From the NCBI GenBank assembly GCA_015059045.1, contig SVBD01000003.1, forward strand, positions 27,507-91,506: 64,000 nucleotides of DNA. Direction: 5' to 3'. The DNA is from Erysipelotrichaceae bacterium. GTDB lineage: Bacteria > Bacillota_I > Bacilli_A > RFN20 > CAG-449. Both the position numbers and the translations under genes were made by a program. This document shows, piece by piece, positions 46,880-57,900 of this stretch. Position 1 is the first letter of the stretch; every line of letters starts with the position of its first letter. The notes under the pieces were generated by a model, which saw only the letters and a program-made list of their open reading frames with translations, was not told the origin of the DNA and did no database searches.

Positions 46880-48754
46880 ATGAAATTGATAAAATTATTT
46901 GTTGCTGTAAGTATCTTTTTTCCAAATAATATTATAAAAAATGAAGATACAAGTGTTGTTAATAATATAAATATTATGCCTAGAATGATTGCGATGTCAA
47001 TTTTTAATGACAGTAAGACCGAAATGGCATTTAATTATAATACAACAGAAGAAACAGATACCATTCTTCAAGTTATTGAAAAGGAAAATGGTAATTTTAA
47101 TTCTGAAGATTTAAAGGAATATGAAGGTACAACTACGAAGAGTTTGGTAAAAAATGATGGATATATTCATAGAGTAGTTGCAACAAATTTGAAAGAAAAT
47201 ACTAAATATTTGTATCGTTTAGGTGATAAAGAGTTAAATTGTTGGTCGGATGTAGGAGAGTTTAAAACCGCAAATGATTCGGATAATTTAAAATTTATTC
47301 ATATTTCTGACGCTCAAGGGTATGAAGAATCTGATTATGATGCATATAACATACTTTTAAAAGAAGCAATAAAAACTACTAATCCCGATTTTTTTGCTTT
47401 AACTGGCGATATTGTAAATAGATCTTATGCTGGGACTACACCAAAGTTAGAAGAATGGGAATGGGCGATAACAAAGCAAAAGGAAATTATGATGAATTAT
47501 CCTTTTATGACTTGTCCTGGAAACCACGATGAAAGCCCTAATGATTATTATTCTAGATTTAATCACCCAATTTATATGGAAGGATTAACCGAAAAAGGCT
47601 CCTATTATTCTTTTGATTATCAAGGATCTCATTTTATATCTATTAACACAAACGACACCATTGATAGTGGGGAAGATGATTCAGAAGGATTGTCTAAAAC
47701 GCAAATGAGTTGGTTAGAAAATGATTTGAGAAATTCACAAGATTCTAACTTTATTATTGTAATGATGCATAAAGGTATTTATGATCCTGGTCGTCATTCT
47801 ACAAATAAAGGTGGAAGTGACTATGATATAGTTCATATTAGAAATCAAGTTACACCATTATTTAGTAAATATAATGTAGACTTGGTTTTACAAGGACATG
47901 ATCATTTATACTCAAGAACATATCCTTTAAAAGGAACTTATGAAAATAATGTTTTAGAAGTAATTCCTTCAATAGATACTAATGTTGAAAATATTACTTA
48001 CAATGAAATTGATTATAGATCATATTATAATCCAGAAGGAACAATATATTTAAATACCGGCTCTTCCTCTGGCTCTAAATATTATGATTTAGCAGAATAT
48101 GATCCAAATTTAATTCCAATTGAAGTTAGTGATACCACCGAAGTTCAAAGATATACTTCGTTTGAAATTGTTGGAGATAAATTATACGCGAAAGTTTATA
48201 ATGTTGAAGATGGGGTTAGCAAAATATTTGACACGTTTGCTATAGATAAAAGTGATACTAGTGATGATCAAGATAAAGATGATATAACATCTGAAGAAGC
48301 AAGTAGTGAAGAAATTGTTTCATCTGAATTTAATAGTGAATTTGTATCAGAAGAAAATTATAGTACAGAACAACAAACAACAAGTATAATAGAACCAACT
48401 TCGGAAGAGTCATTAAGCGAAGAGGATTCGAAAGAATCTTCTGTTTTGGAAAATGAAAGTTCGCTAGAAGAGTCTTTGGAACCTTCACCAGAAAATTCAA
48501 CAAGTGAAGAAAATAGTTCTGATGAATTAATAAGCGAAGAAGAAAGTAGTGAAATAATTTCTAGTGATGAGGAATTTAGTTCTTCTGAAATTAGTGAAGA
48601 ATTATCTTCTGAATCGTTAAGTGAAAAAGATAGTATTAACCAAGAAACAGATCCTCATAAAACAAACTTGTTAGGAACTGTATTAATAGTTATTGCAGTT
48701 GTAGTAGGATTAATATTTCTAGCAGCTGTTATCGTAGCTAAAATAAGAAAATAG
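46880..48754 (+). CDS. Surface metallophosphoesterase (purple acid phosphatase-like N-domain) with Ser/Glu stalk and C-terminal TM anchor
   Basis: FIHISDAQG...LTGDIVNRS...CPGNHDE...MMHKGIYDPG...LQGHDHLYSRTYP; Ser/Glu-rich 48286-48650; TM LLGTVLIVIAVVVGLIFLAAVIVAKIRK. Confidence 0.92.
   Translation: MKLIKLFVAVSIFFPNNIIKNEDTSVVNNINIMPRMIAMSIFNDSKTEMAFNYNTTEETDTILQVIEKENGNFNSEDLKEYEGTTTKSLVKNDGYIHRVVATNLKENTKYLYRLGDKELNCWSDVGEFKTANDSDNLKFIHISDAQGYEESDYDAYNILLKEAIKTTNPDFFALTGDIVNRSYAGTTPKLEEWEWAITKQKEIMMNYPFMTCPGNHDESPNDYYSRFNHPIYMEGLTEKGSYYSFDYQGSHFISINTNDTIDSGEDDSEGLSKTQMSWLENDLRNSQDSNFIIVMMHKGIYDPGRHSTNKGGSDYDIVHIRNQVTPLFSKYNVDLVLQGHDHLYSRTYPLKGTYENNVLEVIPSIDTNVENITYNEIDYRSYYNPEGTIYLNTGSSSGSKYYDLAEYDPNLIPIEVSDTTEVQRYTSFEIVGDKLYAKVYNVEDGVSKIFDTFAIDKSDTSDDQDKDDITSEEASSEEIVSSEFNSEFVSEENYSTEQQTTSIIEPTSEESLSEEDSKESSVLENESSLEESLEPSPENSTSEENSSDELISEEESSEIISSDEEFSSSEISEELSSESLSEKDSINQETDPHKTNLLGTVLIVIAVVVGLIFLAAVIVAKIRK
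48286..48650 (+). repeat. Ser/Glu-rich low-complexity coding tract
   Basis: EEASSEEIVSSEF...ISEEESSEIISSDEEFSSSEISEELSSESLSEKDS. Confidence 0.85.
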
Positions 48755-48800
48755 AAAAATCGGGTTTAAATACAGATTGCAATTTAACCCGATTTTTTAG
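48755..48800 (+). terminator. Rho-independent terminator
   Basis: AAAAATCGGGTTTAAA-tacagattgcaa-TTTAACCCGATTTTTT. Confidence 0.85.
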
Positions 48801-48824
48801 AATTTTAAAAATCAAAAATGTTCA

Positions 48825-49955
48825 TTAATATACTAATTTACCTTGGTAAATAACTTTTTCTAACTTGTTATCTTTAATAATTATTAAATTTGCGATTGCT
48901 CCTAATCTAATTGTTCCAACATCTTGATCTATATTTAATGCTTTAGCTGGATTAGTTGACCAAACTTTAGAAGCTGATATTAAATCTTGATTAGTGAATT
49001 TAATGAAATTGAAAAAACCATCAATTGCTTTTAAAGTAGAACCAGCTCTTGTGTTTGTTCCTTTTATTTTGCAATCTCCATCAACAACAATAATTGGTGT
49101 TGCCCCTAGAAAATAATCACCATTTGGTAACCCGGCAGGCATTAATGAATCAGTAATCCCAATAATATAGTCATTTGTCTTAGCGTTTCTTATGAATTCA
49201 ACCATATTAGGATGAACGTGAATTCCATCAAGAATTATTTCGCAATATGTGTTTTTAGAATAAAGGGCATATGTTGCGATTGAAGGATTATGATGATCAA
49301 TTGGCTTCATTGCATTCATTACATGAGTAAATCCTTTAGCGCCATTTTCAATGGCTTTTTTTGCTTGTGAAAAAGATGCGCTAGAATGGCCAAGGGAAAC
49401 ATAAACATTTTGTTTTATTAATTCTTGGATAAATTCTATGGCTCCAGATAACTCTGGTGAAATAGTAATGTAATTAATTAATCCGTTTGCGGCTTTTTGG
49501 AATTCATTAAATTTATTAATTAGCAAAGGCTGAAGGTATTCTTCCGGTTGAGCACCTTTAAAATCGACACCCAAAAATGGTCCTTCCAAATGAATGCCTT
49601 TTATACAAGGGTTAGATTTTGATAATTCCGCAATTAGATTAAGCTGTCTTTTTATTACATTTTCATCGTCTGTCATAACGGTAGGTAAGACGGAAGTAAC
49701 ACCGTTTTTTATGTAAAAATCAATAATTTTTTGCATTTCCTCTAAGTTTTTAGCAGAGTTAAAATCGTACCCATTTCCACCATGGGTGTGAACATCAAAT
49801 AATCCAGGTAAAACATACGATCCACTTAATTCGATACAGTTATCATCTTCAAAAAAAGCACCAGCTTTTTCGATTTCACCTGTAATATCGTTAATTTTTA
49901 AATCGACTAACCAAAACTTATCACCAAATAATACATTTGCGTTTTTTAATAACAT
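48825..49955 (-). CDS. nagA: N-acetylglucosamine-6-phosphate deacetylase
   Basis: YVLPGLFDVHTHGGNGYDF, GIHLEGPFLG, VSLGHSSASFSQAKKAIENGAKGFTHVMNAM, GIHVHPNMVEFI, ITDSLMPAGLPNG. Confidence 0.96.
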   Translation of the reverse strand: MLLKNANVLFGDKFWLVDLKINDITGEIEKAGAFFEDDNCIELSGSYVLPGLFDVHTHGGNGYDFNSAKNLEEMQKIIDFYIKNGVTSVLPTVMTDDENVIKRQLNLIAELSKSNPCIKGIHLEGPFLGVDFKGAQPEEYLQPLLINKFNEFQKAANGLINYITISPELSGAIEFIQELIKQNVYVSLGHSSASFSQAKKAIENGAKGFTHVMNAMKPIDHHNPSIATYALYSKNTYCEIILDGIHVHPNMVEFIRNAKTNDYIIGITDSLMPAGLPNGDYFLGATPIIVVDGDCKIKGTNTRAGSTLKAIDGFFNFIKFTNQDLISASKVWSTNPAKALNIDQDVGTIRLGAIANLIIIKDNKLEKVIYQGKLVY

Positions 49956-50050
49956 ATAAAAACACCCCTATCTAATTCCATTATAACATACGAAAAAAAT
50001 TTATTTGAATTTAATATATATATTTCTTAAAGGGACAATTCATAAAAGAT

Positions 50051-50080
50051 AAAAACTGCACTTGTTATGCAGTTTTTATG
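50051..50080 (-). terminator. Rho-independent terminator (symmetrical) 3' of the binding-protein gene
   Basis: AAAAACTGCA-cttgtta-TGCAGTTTTTA. Confidence 0.7.
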
Positions 50081-50096
50081 AGGGAGAAAAGATCTC

Positions 50097-51533
50097 TTAT
50101 TGTGCGTTGTATTCCCAGTCAGCCCAGTTTGCTTTTGCGTAGTTAGCAATTGTTGTGAATGCTCCGTCAACTGTTACTGTTTGGTTTAATAAACTTAAAT
50201 ATGGTCTATTTGCAGATGAACTCCAAATATTAAGTGTATTAGTTAAGTAAATTCTGCTGTTAGAATAGTTTGTGAATTTGTTCACATAATTATTTCTTAA
50301 TGCAATTACATCTTTTACATATTTATCTGCAATTTCAACTTTTGAATAATCACAATCATACGCTAAGAAAGCATTAGCGTTTTGAGTAAATGTTGCACAT
50401 CCTTTATCAGAAATGATTTCTTTGATAAATTCTTTTGCTAAGTCGATGCTATTTGATGAAGATGGGATAGCAATGTATTGGTCTTCACCTGTAACATATG
50501 TTGTATTTAAGTATTCTTCTTTTGCTTCTGGAAGAGCAGGAGTCTTCATTAAGCCTAATTCAAATTGGCTAGAAGCTGTTTCTGAAGTAGAGTAATTTAA
50601 TAATTCGTTGTATAACCAGTCACCATTAAACATCATAGCAGCGTATCCGTTTAAGAATTCTTTTTGAGCTGTTGGAGCATCTTTAGAGTTACTACCTTCA
50701 ATATAGTTTGTAACTGATTTGTCAGCCTTATTTGATTTATTGAATAGTTCATCCCAATGCTTAGTAGCTGTTTTTAATGCTTGATAAGTTTCATTTTGTG
50801 TAACATCAAAGATGTTAGCAGATTTATATTTTAAGAATTCATCAATTGCATTTTTACCAACAATTTGTGACCACCAAGAGAAAACAGTGTAATCAAAGTA
50901 GTCTGTATTTTGTCCTGTATAAGCAAATGGTTTAACAGCAGTTAATCCATCGCTAGTAGCGATTTCTGCAGCATTGATTGTATCGCATAAACTAACTAAT
51001 TCATCAAATGTTGTTGGAACGCTCCAACCATTTTGTTCAAACATTTTTTTGTTATAGAAGATACCACCTACACCTGATGTCCAAGGTAATCTATAAGAAT
51101 GCTTTTCACCATTACTTTTTTCAAAATATAAAGAATTTTCAAATTCGTCTGCAACTTTATTTTTTACTTTGACTCCATCAACTTCTTCTTCTAATAAATC
51201 GTCTAATTCAGCAAAGTAACCACTTGCTGCATATGATCTCCATTTATCTCCGACAGAAATATATAAATCATCTTCGTTTTTACTTGATTTTAAATGACTT
51301 TCAATTAAACTAGCGGTATCGTAAAGAGCATTAATTTCAACTGTTACATCTGGATGTTTAGCTTGGAAAGATTCTTTGATTTTATTAATCCACGCATCGC
51401 CAAATCCAGCACTTTTAACGACAATTTTTAATACATTATCAGGTTGTTTTTCTCCTTCATTACCACATGATGCAAGTGTTGGAACTAATAATGCAGTAAA
51501 TAAAAGAGCAGGAATTATTTTTTTACTTTTCAT
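50097..51533 (-). CDS. Carbohydrate ABC transporter substrate-binding lipoprotein
   Basis: Lipobox LVPTLASCGNE; WINKIKESFQAKHPDVTVEINALYD; GYAAMMFNGDWLYNELL. Confidence 0.93.
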   Translation of the reverse strand: MKSKKIIPALLFTALLVPTLASCGNEGEKQPDNVLKIVVKSAGFGDAWINKIKESFQAKHPDVTVEINALYDTASLIESHLKSSKNEDDLYISVGDKWRSYAASGYFAELDDLLEEEVDGVKVKNKVADEFENSLYFEKSNGEKHSYRLPWTSGVGGIFYNKKMFEQNGWSVPTTFDELVSLCDTINAAEIATSDGLTAVKPFAYTGQNTDYFDYTVFSWWSQIVGKNAIDEFLKYKSANIFDVTQNETYQALKTATKHWDELFNKSNKADKSVTNYIEGSNSKDAPTAQKEFLNGYAAMMFNGDWLYNELLNYSTSETASSQFELGLMKTPALPEAKEEYLNTTYVTGEDQYIAIPSSSNSIDLAKEFIKEIISDKGCATFTQNANAFLAYDCDYSKVEIADKYVKDVIALRNNYVNKFTNYSNSRIYLTNTLNIWSSSANRPYLSLLNQTVTVDGAFTTIANYAKANWADWEYNAQ

Positions 51534-51610
51534 TTTGCTACCTCCATATTTTTACAAAGTGAAAAAAATCACTAATTTTATTATAAAGGGATTATTATTT
51601 TTTTGTCAAT

Positions 51611-51628
51611 ATTTATTAATTAATAAAT
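51611..51628. promoter_or_regulatory. 18-bp perfect palindrome in the divergent ABC/GH16 intergenic region (candidate ROK operator)
   Basis: ATTTATTAATTAATAAAT; flanked by inverted TTTTTACAAAGT (51549-51560) and ACTTTGTAAAAT (51652-51663). Confidence 0.45.
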
Positions 51629-51724
51629 TAAACCGCTTACATTATTTTTTAACTTTGTAAAATAATAGTTGCTTTTTGTCAAATTATTGATAGAATAAAA
51701 TTAGATAGATAACGAGGTTTTTTT

Positions 51725-53113
51725 ATGAAATATAAAAAAGGATTTCCAATAGCGTTAATAAGTTTAATGCTAATTTCATGCTCTCAAGGAGGCACTCAAG
51801 AAGTAATTTTGAATCCTGGGGACAATTTGTCATATTTAAATAATATCGAATTAGATTATGACAATATCTTTTTTGATGATTTTGCTGATGGAGTAAGTTC
51901 GTCTGATTGGTATATCGGCAACCAAGCATGGGGTGGAGGAAACGGTGGAGTAATTCCTGAAAACGTTTCTTATACTGATGATGGTGTTTTGGTATTAACG
52001 GGAAATGGAAGATACTATTTAGATGGTGATGTTAAAGGTGTCGGAGATGTTAAAGATGGTAGATACACAGGGGCAGCTTTAATTTCTAAATTTATGGTAG
52101 GTCCTGGCAGATATGAAATAAAAATGAAAGTTCATCCTCGTTTAGGGGCTTGTACAGCGTTCTGGACATTTGCATATGACCATTCAGATAGTTCAAACCA
52201 CGAAATTGATATTGAGTTACCAGGTGGAGTTCATAAAGGTGTTGTTTCATTTGAAAACTTATTAAACACAAATTATCAAACTGAAAGTAACATGATTACT
52301 CAAGATGTAAAGGTTTCAACTTTACTAGGCGAAGAAGAAGTATTTATAAATGATGGTAAATGGCATACATACGGATTTGATTGGTACACAAATCCCGAAA
52401 GAGTTGTATATCATCTAGATGGTAAAGTAACTGCAACAACAGAAATTTTCGTTCCATATAAAACAGGAAGATTATGGGTGGGAGATTGGTTCCCGGTTTC
52501 TTCTTCGTTTGTAGGAGCGGCCGATTTTGAAACAGATCATATGTTAGTTGATTATATTAGTTATACCCCATTTAAAAATCAACCAGTCACAGAATTTGTT
52601 CCTGATGTAAATGGAGTTGCTACAATAAATCAATATCCTCAAAGTCCGGTATCATTAAGAAAAATTAATAAAATTGCAAATGGTGATTTTGAATTCACTA
52701 AAGATCAACTATCAAATAGCGGCTGGACATTTAAAAAATACTTAAATATGGGTGATAAAAAGCCAATTGATGAAGTTGTATATGTTGAAAAGAATAAAGG
52801 TGTTTCATTATCAAATGCTTTAATGGTTAAAGATAGTGGTGTTGCAATGCAAAATTTAACAGCTATTTATAATGGATTTGAACATGATTTTTCCTTTATG
52901 GCAAAAGGTAAAGGTAAAGTTTTAATTAATTACTATGCGACAATGACAACAGAGATTTTAGAGCAATTATCTCTTGATGTTGATTCGGAAGATTTTAAAG
53001 AATATAAGATAGATTTAAAAGCTCCAGCAAACACACAACAAATGACATTTATGTTCCAAACATCAATGGGAAATCAAATGTATGTTGATGATATTAGTCT
53101 TTATACAAAATAG
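51725..53113 (+). CDS. GH16 family beta-glucanase-like lipoprotein
   Basis: Lipobox SLMLISCSQG; NHEIDIELPGG (GH16 ExDxE motif); WHTYGFDWYTNPERVVYHLDGK; C-terminal CBM-like domain. Confidence 0.9.
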   Translation: MKYKKGFPIALISLMLISCSQGGTQEVILNPGDNLSYLNNIELDYDNIFFDDFADGVSSSDWYIGNQAWGGGNGGVIPENVSYTDDGVLVLTGNGRYYLDGDVKGVGDVKDGRYTGAALISKFMVGPGRYEIKMKVHPRLGACTAFWTFAYDHSDSSNHEIDIELPGGVHKGVVSFENLLNTNYQTESNMITQDVKVSTLLGEEEVFINDGKWHTYGFDWYTNPERVVYHLDGKVTATTEIFVPYKTGRLWVGDWFPVSSSFVGAADFETDHMLVDYISYTPFKNQPVTEFVPDVNGVATINQYPQSPVSLRKINKIANGDFEFTKDQLSNSGWTFKKYLNMGDKKPIDEVVYVEKNKGVSLSNALMVKDSGVAMQNLTAIYNGFEHDFSFMAKGKGKVLINYYATMTTEILEQLSLDVDSEDFKEYKIDLKAPANTQQMTFMFQTSMGNQMYVDDISLYTK

Positions 53114-53126
53114 AAAGGAGTAAGAT

Positions 53127-54095
53127 ATGGAAGAAAATTTAACTCTTGATTCAAAAGTTAAGAAAAAGAAAATGACTAAAAGAAGAAAAAAAGAATTAAT
53201 CTTCATTGTTGTTTTACTTGCTTATCCTCTTGCTCAATTCTTATTAACTTGGATTTTTGTTAATTCTTATTCGTTAATTTTAGCATTCCAAAGAATCAGT
53301 TTAGAGGGGACTGCTACTTTTGCATGGTTCGATAATTTTGAATATGTTATTAAAAGATTAGTTAATCCGGAACTAGGAGCAGTCGTTTTAAAAAATGGAA
53401 CAAAGATTCCATATAACTTAATGATTTTAATTAACTCGTTGGGATTTGGAGCAATTACAATTTTTATTAGTTTACCTTTAGCGTTAATTGCTTCTTATTT
53501 CTTAAACAAGAAAATGCCTTTAGCAAATGTCTTTAGATTCATTTTCTTTTTACCTAACATTATTTCAATTGTTGCGTTAGTATATGCTTTCAAAATGCAA
53601 TTAGACTCTAATGCAGGATTAATTTATCACTTCTTAGCGTCTTTTGGAGTTAATATAAATGACTCAATTTGGCCTAATACGACACTTATCGTTTTTGTTT
53701 ATTGTATTTGGGCTGGAATTGGTTATAACGTATTACTTCTTTCTGGTGCAATTGGTAGAGTTCCTCAAGAATTATTTGAAAGCGCTCAAATGGATGGCGC
53801 GGGTAATTTTACACAATTTACTAAAATTATGATTCCTATGATTTGGCCTACTATTGTTACTTTAATCGTTTTAGGTCTTACAAATATTTTAACTTTATAT
53901 TTACAACCAGTTTTATTTGGATATGATTACACAGAAACTATTGCTGGATCAATTTTTGAAGGTGTAAGTAGTGGACTTGAAAATCAATATCCAAGATTTG
54001 CAGCATTTGGTTTACTTTTCTCATTTGTTTTTGCCCCAATGATTTTATGGGTAAGAAAAGTGGTATCTAAAAAGTATTCCGATACAGAGTGCTAG
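53127..54095 (+). CDS. Carbohydrate ABC transporter permease (MalF-like)
   Basis: Six-TM permease; QELFESAQMDGAGNFTQFTKIMIPMIWP EAA motif. Confidence 0.94.
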   Translation: MEENLTLDSKVKKKKMTKRRKKELIFIVVLLAYPLAQFLLTWIFVNSYSLILAFQRISLEGTATFAWFDNFEYVIKRLVNPELGAVVLKNGTKIPYNLMILINSLGFGAITIFISLPLALIASYFLNKKMPLANVFRFIFFLPNIISIVALVYAFKMQLDSNAGLIYHFLASFGVNINDSIWPNTTLIVFVYCIWAGIGYNVLLLSGAIGRVPQELFESAQMDGAGNFTQFTKIMIPMIWPTIVTLIVLGLTNILTLYLQPVLFGYDYTETIAGSIFEGVSSGLENQYPRFAAFGLLFSFVFAPMILWVRKVVSKKYSDTEC

Positions 54096-54107
54096 GAGGT
54101 GTTAATT

Positions 54108-54977
54108 ATGACTAAAAGAGATTCAAAAAGACAAACACCTTTAATGAAGGTTGGAGTGACTATAGCATTTATTATTTTTGCTTTATATTCTTTATCATTA
54201 TTATTTCCATTTGTTTGGATGCTTTTAAATTCATTCAGAAGTGTAGGAGAATGGCAAGAATCTATTAACTTTTCTGATTTCTGGGGATTACCAGAAATCT
54301 GGGATTTTAGTAATTATACAACTATTTTAAAAGAACATAATGTATTAGAGATGATTTTCTATTCGGTTATCTTAACTGTATTTGGAACAATTATTAATGT
54401 ATTTTTCTCAGCTTGTGCTGCATATGTACTTGCTAAATATGAATTCCCATGTAGAAAGTTAATTTACGCGATGGCAATTTTTGCAATGGTAGTTCCAGTT
54501 GTTGGTACTTTACCAGCGCAAGTTAAATTTATGGAATTTTTACATCTTGATGATACAGTTATCGGAGTTTTATTCCTATATTCTGGAGCATTTGGATTTA
54601 ACTTTATTCTTTTATATTCTGCGTTCTCAAGTATTTCTTGGTCTTATGCAGAAGCGGCTCAAATGGATGGTGGAGGACATTTTACAATTTTCTTCAAAGT
54701 AATGCTTCCAATGTGTAAAGGTCCAATTATTTCTTGTTGTATTTTACAAGCAATTGCATTATGGAATGACTACTCAACTCCATTCTTATTCTTAAATTCA
54801 CATCCAACTTTAGCGGTAGGATTACAAGCATTACAATCAGAATTTATTGGTCAAGGTGGTAAATATCCATTGGTATTTGCGTCAATGATTATTTCTATTA
54901 CTCCAGTAATTATTCTATATGCTTTATTCCAAAAGAAAATTATAAGTAATACAGTTGCAGGAGGTTTAAAAGGATAA
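54108..54977 (+). CDS. Carbohydrate ABC transporter permease (MalG-like)
   Basis: YAEAAQMDGGGHFTIFFKVMLPMCKGPI EAA motif; ATG at 54108 behind GGAGGT. Confidence 0.94.
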   Translation: MTKRDSKRQTPLMKVGVTIAFIIFALYSLSLLFPFVWMLLNSFRSVGEWQESINFSDFWGLPEIWDFSNYTTILKEHNVLEMIFYSVILTVFGTIINVFFSACAAYVLAKYEFPCRKLIYAMAIFAMVVPVVGTLPAQVKFMEFLHLDDTVIGVLFLYSGAFGFNFILLYSAFSSISWSYAEAAQMDGGGHFTIFFKVMLPMCKGPIISCCILQAIALWNDYSTPFLFLNSHPTLAVGLQALQSEFIGQGGKYPLVFASMIISITPVIILYALFQKKIISNTVAGGLKG

Positions 54978-57900
54978 TGAAAAATAAATTTAAAAAATTA
55001 TTAGTTCTTTTAGTTTCTGCATCGTTATTTTCTTGTGGAAACAAAGAAGCTATTGTACCAATTTTCGATTCGGATCATGTAAGGATTACTTTTACAGAAA
55101 GTGAATATTCTTTAAAGTCTGGAGACAAGGTGCAAATTAAAGAAAATTATAAAAATGTAGCTTATGAAATAATTCAAAATAAGTTACCTGGAATTAGTAT
55201 TGATTCTAAAACTGGTGTGATTACATTTGATAGGAGTATTCCTAATTATTCTCAAATATTAGTAGTGGCTACTTCAGGTGAATTTGTTTCTAATCCAGTA
55301 GTGGTAACTTTGTATTATGAATATGAGGAAACAAATATTTCTTTCTTAAATCAGTCTAGCTATATTACTAATGGAGAATTCATTACTGCAAAAGCAGACA
55401 AGAGTTATGGTATTTCTTATTCATTAAAAACTCCAGTTGATGGAGTATCAATTGAAGAAGCAACAGGTAAAGTTACCTATACTCCTATGGCAGTAAATAA
55501 TAGTAAGTTTATTGTCGTAGCAAACGCACATAATATTTCTTCTGTTGAAAAAGAATTCTTTGTAATGACAGAAGGATATATCAATGTAGAACAAAAAAGA
55601 CAAGTAATTGAAAAAGGTGGAGATATTCCTGCTAATTATATTTTAGATTTTTCATCCAATGAAGAGGCTGAAAAAGATGGTGTACTTGGTCTAGTAAGTT
55701 CAAGTAACGAAATGATTCCAATTGATTACTATTCTTATAATAAGGATAATAATGTATTTACAATTAATGGAAACATTACTGATATATTAAATGATGGGGA
55801 GCAAGAATTAAAAATTGTTACATCAAGAAATGCAGTTAAAATTCAACTAGATATTGCAACTAAATTTATTTATCACGCTGAAGATTTAGCTTCAATTAAT
55901 GAATCAGAAAAGAGTCTATCAGGATTCTATATATTAATGAATGATATCGACTTAACTCCTTATTTGAGTGAAGGAGGAAAAGGTCACAACGATGGTAAAG
56001 GTTGGGATCCAATTGGTTCATACCAAGATGTTATTGATACTAACGAAGCTACTAGATATTCATTTAAAGGAACATTTGATGGAAATGGATATGTTATTAG
56101 AGGATTAAGCGCTAATAGAAAAGATGTTAAATCATTCAACTTCGGACTATTTGGTTATGTTACCTCAACTAGTGTAATTAGAAATTTGGGTGTAGAAGGA
56201 ATAATAGATAGCGATGCAGTTGATGTCAACGTATCTTCTTATTCTGGAGGATTTGTTGGTTCAAACTCTGGATTAATTGAAAACTGTTATTGTGATGTAA
56301 ATATTGAAGTTGCATCAGGAGAAAACGCATATCGTTTTGTTGGCGGATTTGCCGGAAGCAACTTTGGTTTAATTAAAAATTGCTATACATTAGGAACAGT
56401 AAATTGCGATAAAGAGTTTGGTAAGATAGTTGGTTCAAATGAAGGTGAAGTAGAAAATTGTTATTCATATGAAGATGATTACTGTCAAACATTAATTGGC
56501 ATTGGATTTAAAGCAACGAATTCAACATTATTCTCTTCGTTAGATGAAATGAAAGAATTTGATTTCTCTGACGTACTTCCAAGTGAGCATTGGGAATTTA
56601 AAGATGAATTACCTACATTACATAGTTCTTTAAAGGAATATAACGTAAGAAAATTAGATGTAATTGTTCCAGAGGAAAAAGTTTTTGTGGGAGATAGACT
56701 TTACTTAGAAAGTCAAATCTATCCAATGAATTTACATGAAGACTATATTGATTTAGTTGAATATGAAATTGAAGGCGAAGGATTTGCGTTAAGAAATAAT
56801 TATATTTCGACACTTAATGCAATTGATCAAAAAGTAATTATTAAAGCAACTTTAGAAATTGACGGTAAAACATTTACTTCGATAAAAGAGGTTGAAGTAT
56901 GTAAGAAAGTAGAGACATTAGAAATTGAAACTTCTCTTACTTCATTGTATGCAGGAAAAAGTTATGCATTAAATGCAACGTTTAGCCCAAGTGATGCAAA
57001 AGATAAAATCACATATAAATTATCTTATAACTATTTAGGTGTAAAAATTATTGACAATGTGTTAAGCATTGATGAGGAATGCTCATTAGATAAAATATCA
57101 TTCTATGCAGAAAGTGAAAGTGGTAAAAAATCTAAAACAATTACTTTAAGCATTAATCGTCAATTATCAATTGAATCCAATCCAACAGTAATTTATCAAG
57201 ATAGTAATGAAGATTTAAAATTTACTTTAGATGGCCCATTAGATTTAGATGGATTAAAGGTTTCAATCTTTGGAAAAGAAGTTGAATACTCAAAAGAAGG
57301 TAACGTTGTTACTATTTCTAGAGAATTAATAGAAGATTCTAAAGATATGAAAGTTCGTGTTTTATTTGAATTAAAAGATGGAACTACATATGCTTCGGAT
57401 GCTTATTGTTTCTCTCATAAACAATATAATAAAGACAATATAGAAGGAGAAGTTATAACTATTTCCACTGTAGAAGACTTCTTTAAATACTTCAATATTG
57501 ATCCAAATAGTGATTATGATGAAACAAAAGAAGCAAATTATTCAAAAACATTTATTTTAACAAACGATATCGATTTCCAAGGTAAAGTAATTTATTCAAT
57601 AGGACACGGGGATCAACCTTTTAGTGGTAAGTTCTATGGAAATGGATATACAATTTCAAATTTTGTTATTAATCAAAATGAAAAAGCTCATTTAGGTAAA
57701 GTTGTAGAAGGAGCTGCAGAAGAAGAGATTAAAATAGCAAATAAAGCAAAAGAATCAAGCTTTTATGGAGTAGGATTCTTTGGAGTATTATCTGGTGAAG
57801 TTTATGATTTAAATCTTAAAGCAATTAAAGTCACCGCTAAAAACTTTGCCGGTGGATTAGTTGGTATGTTAACTACAGGTAAAGTTGAAAATTGTAAAGG

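Noticed and set aside
54499-54702. 67-aa plus ORF inside the MalG-like permease
   Set aside because: Alternate frame of a conserved permease; no RBS.
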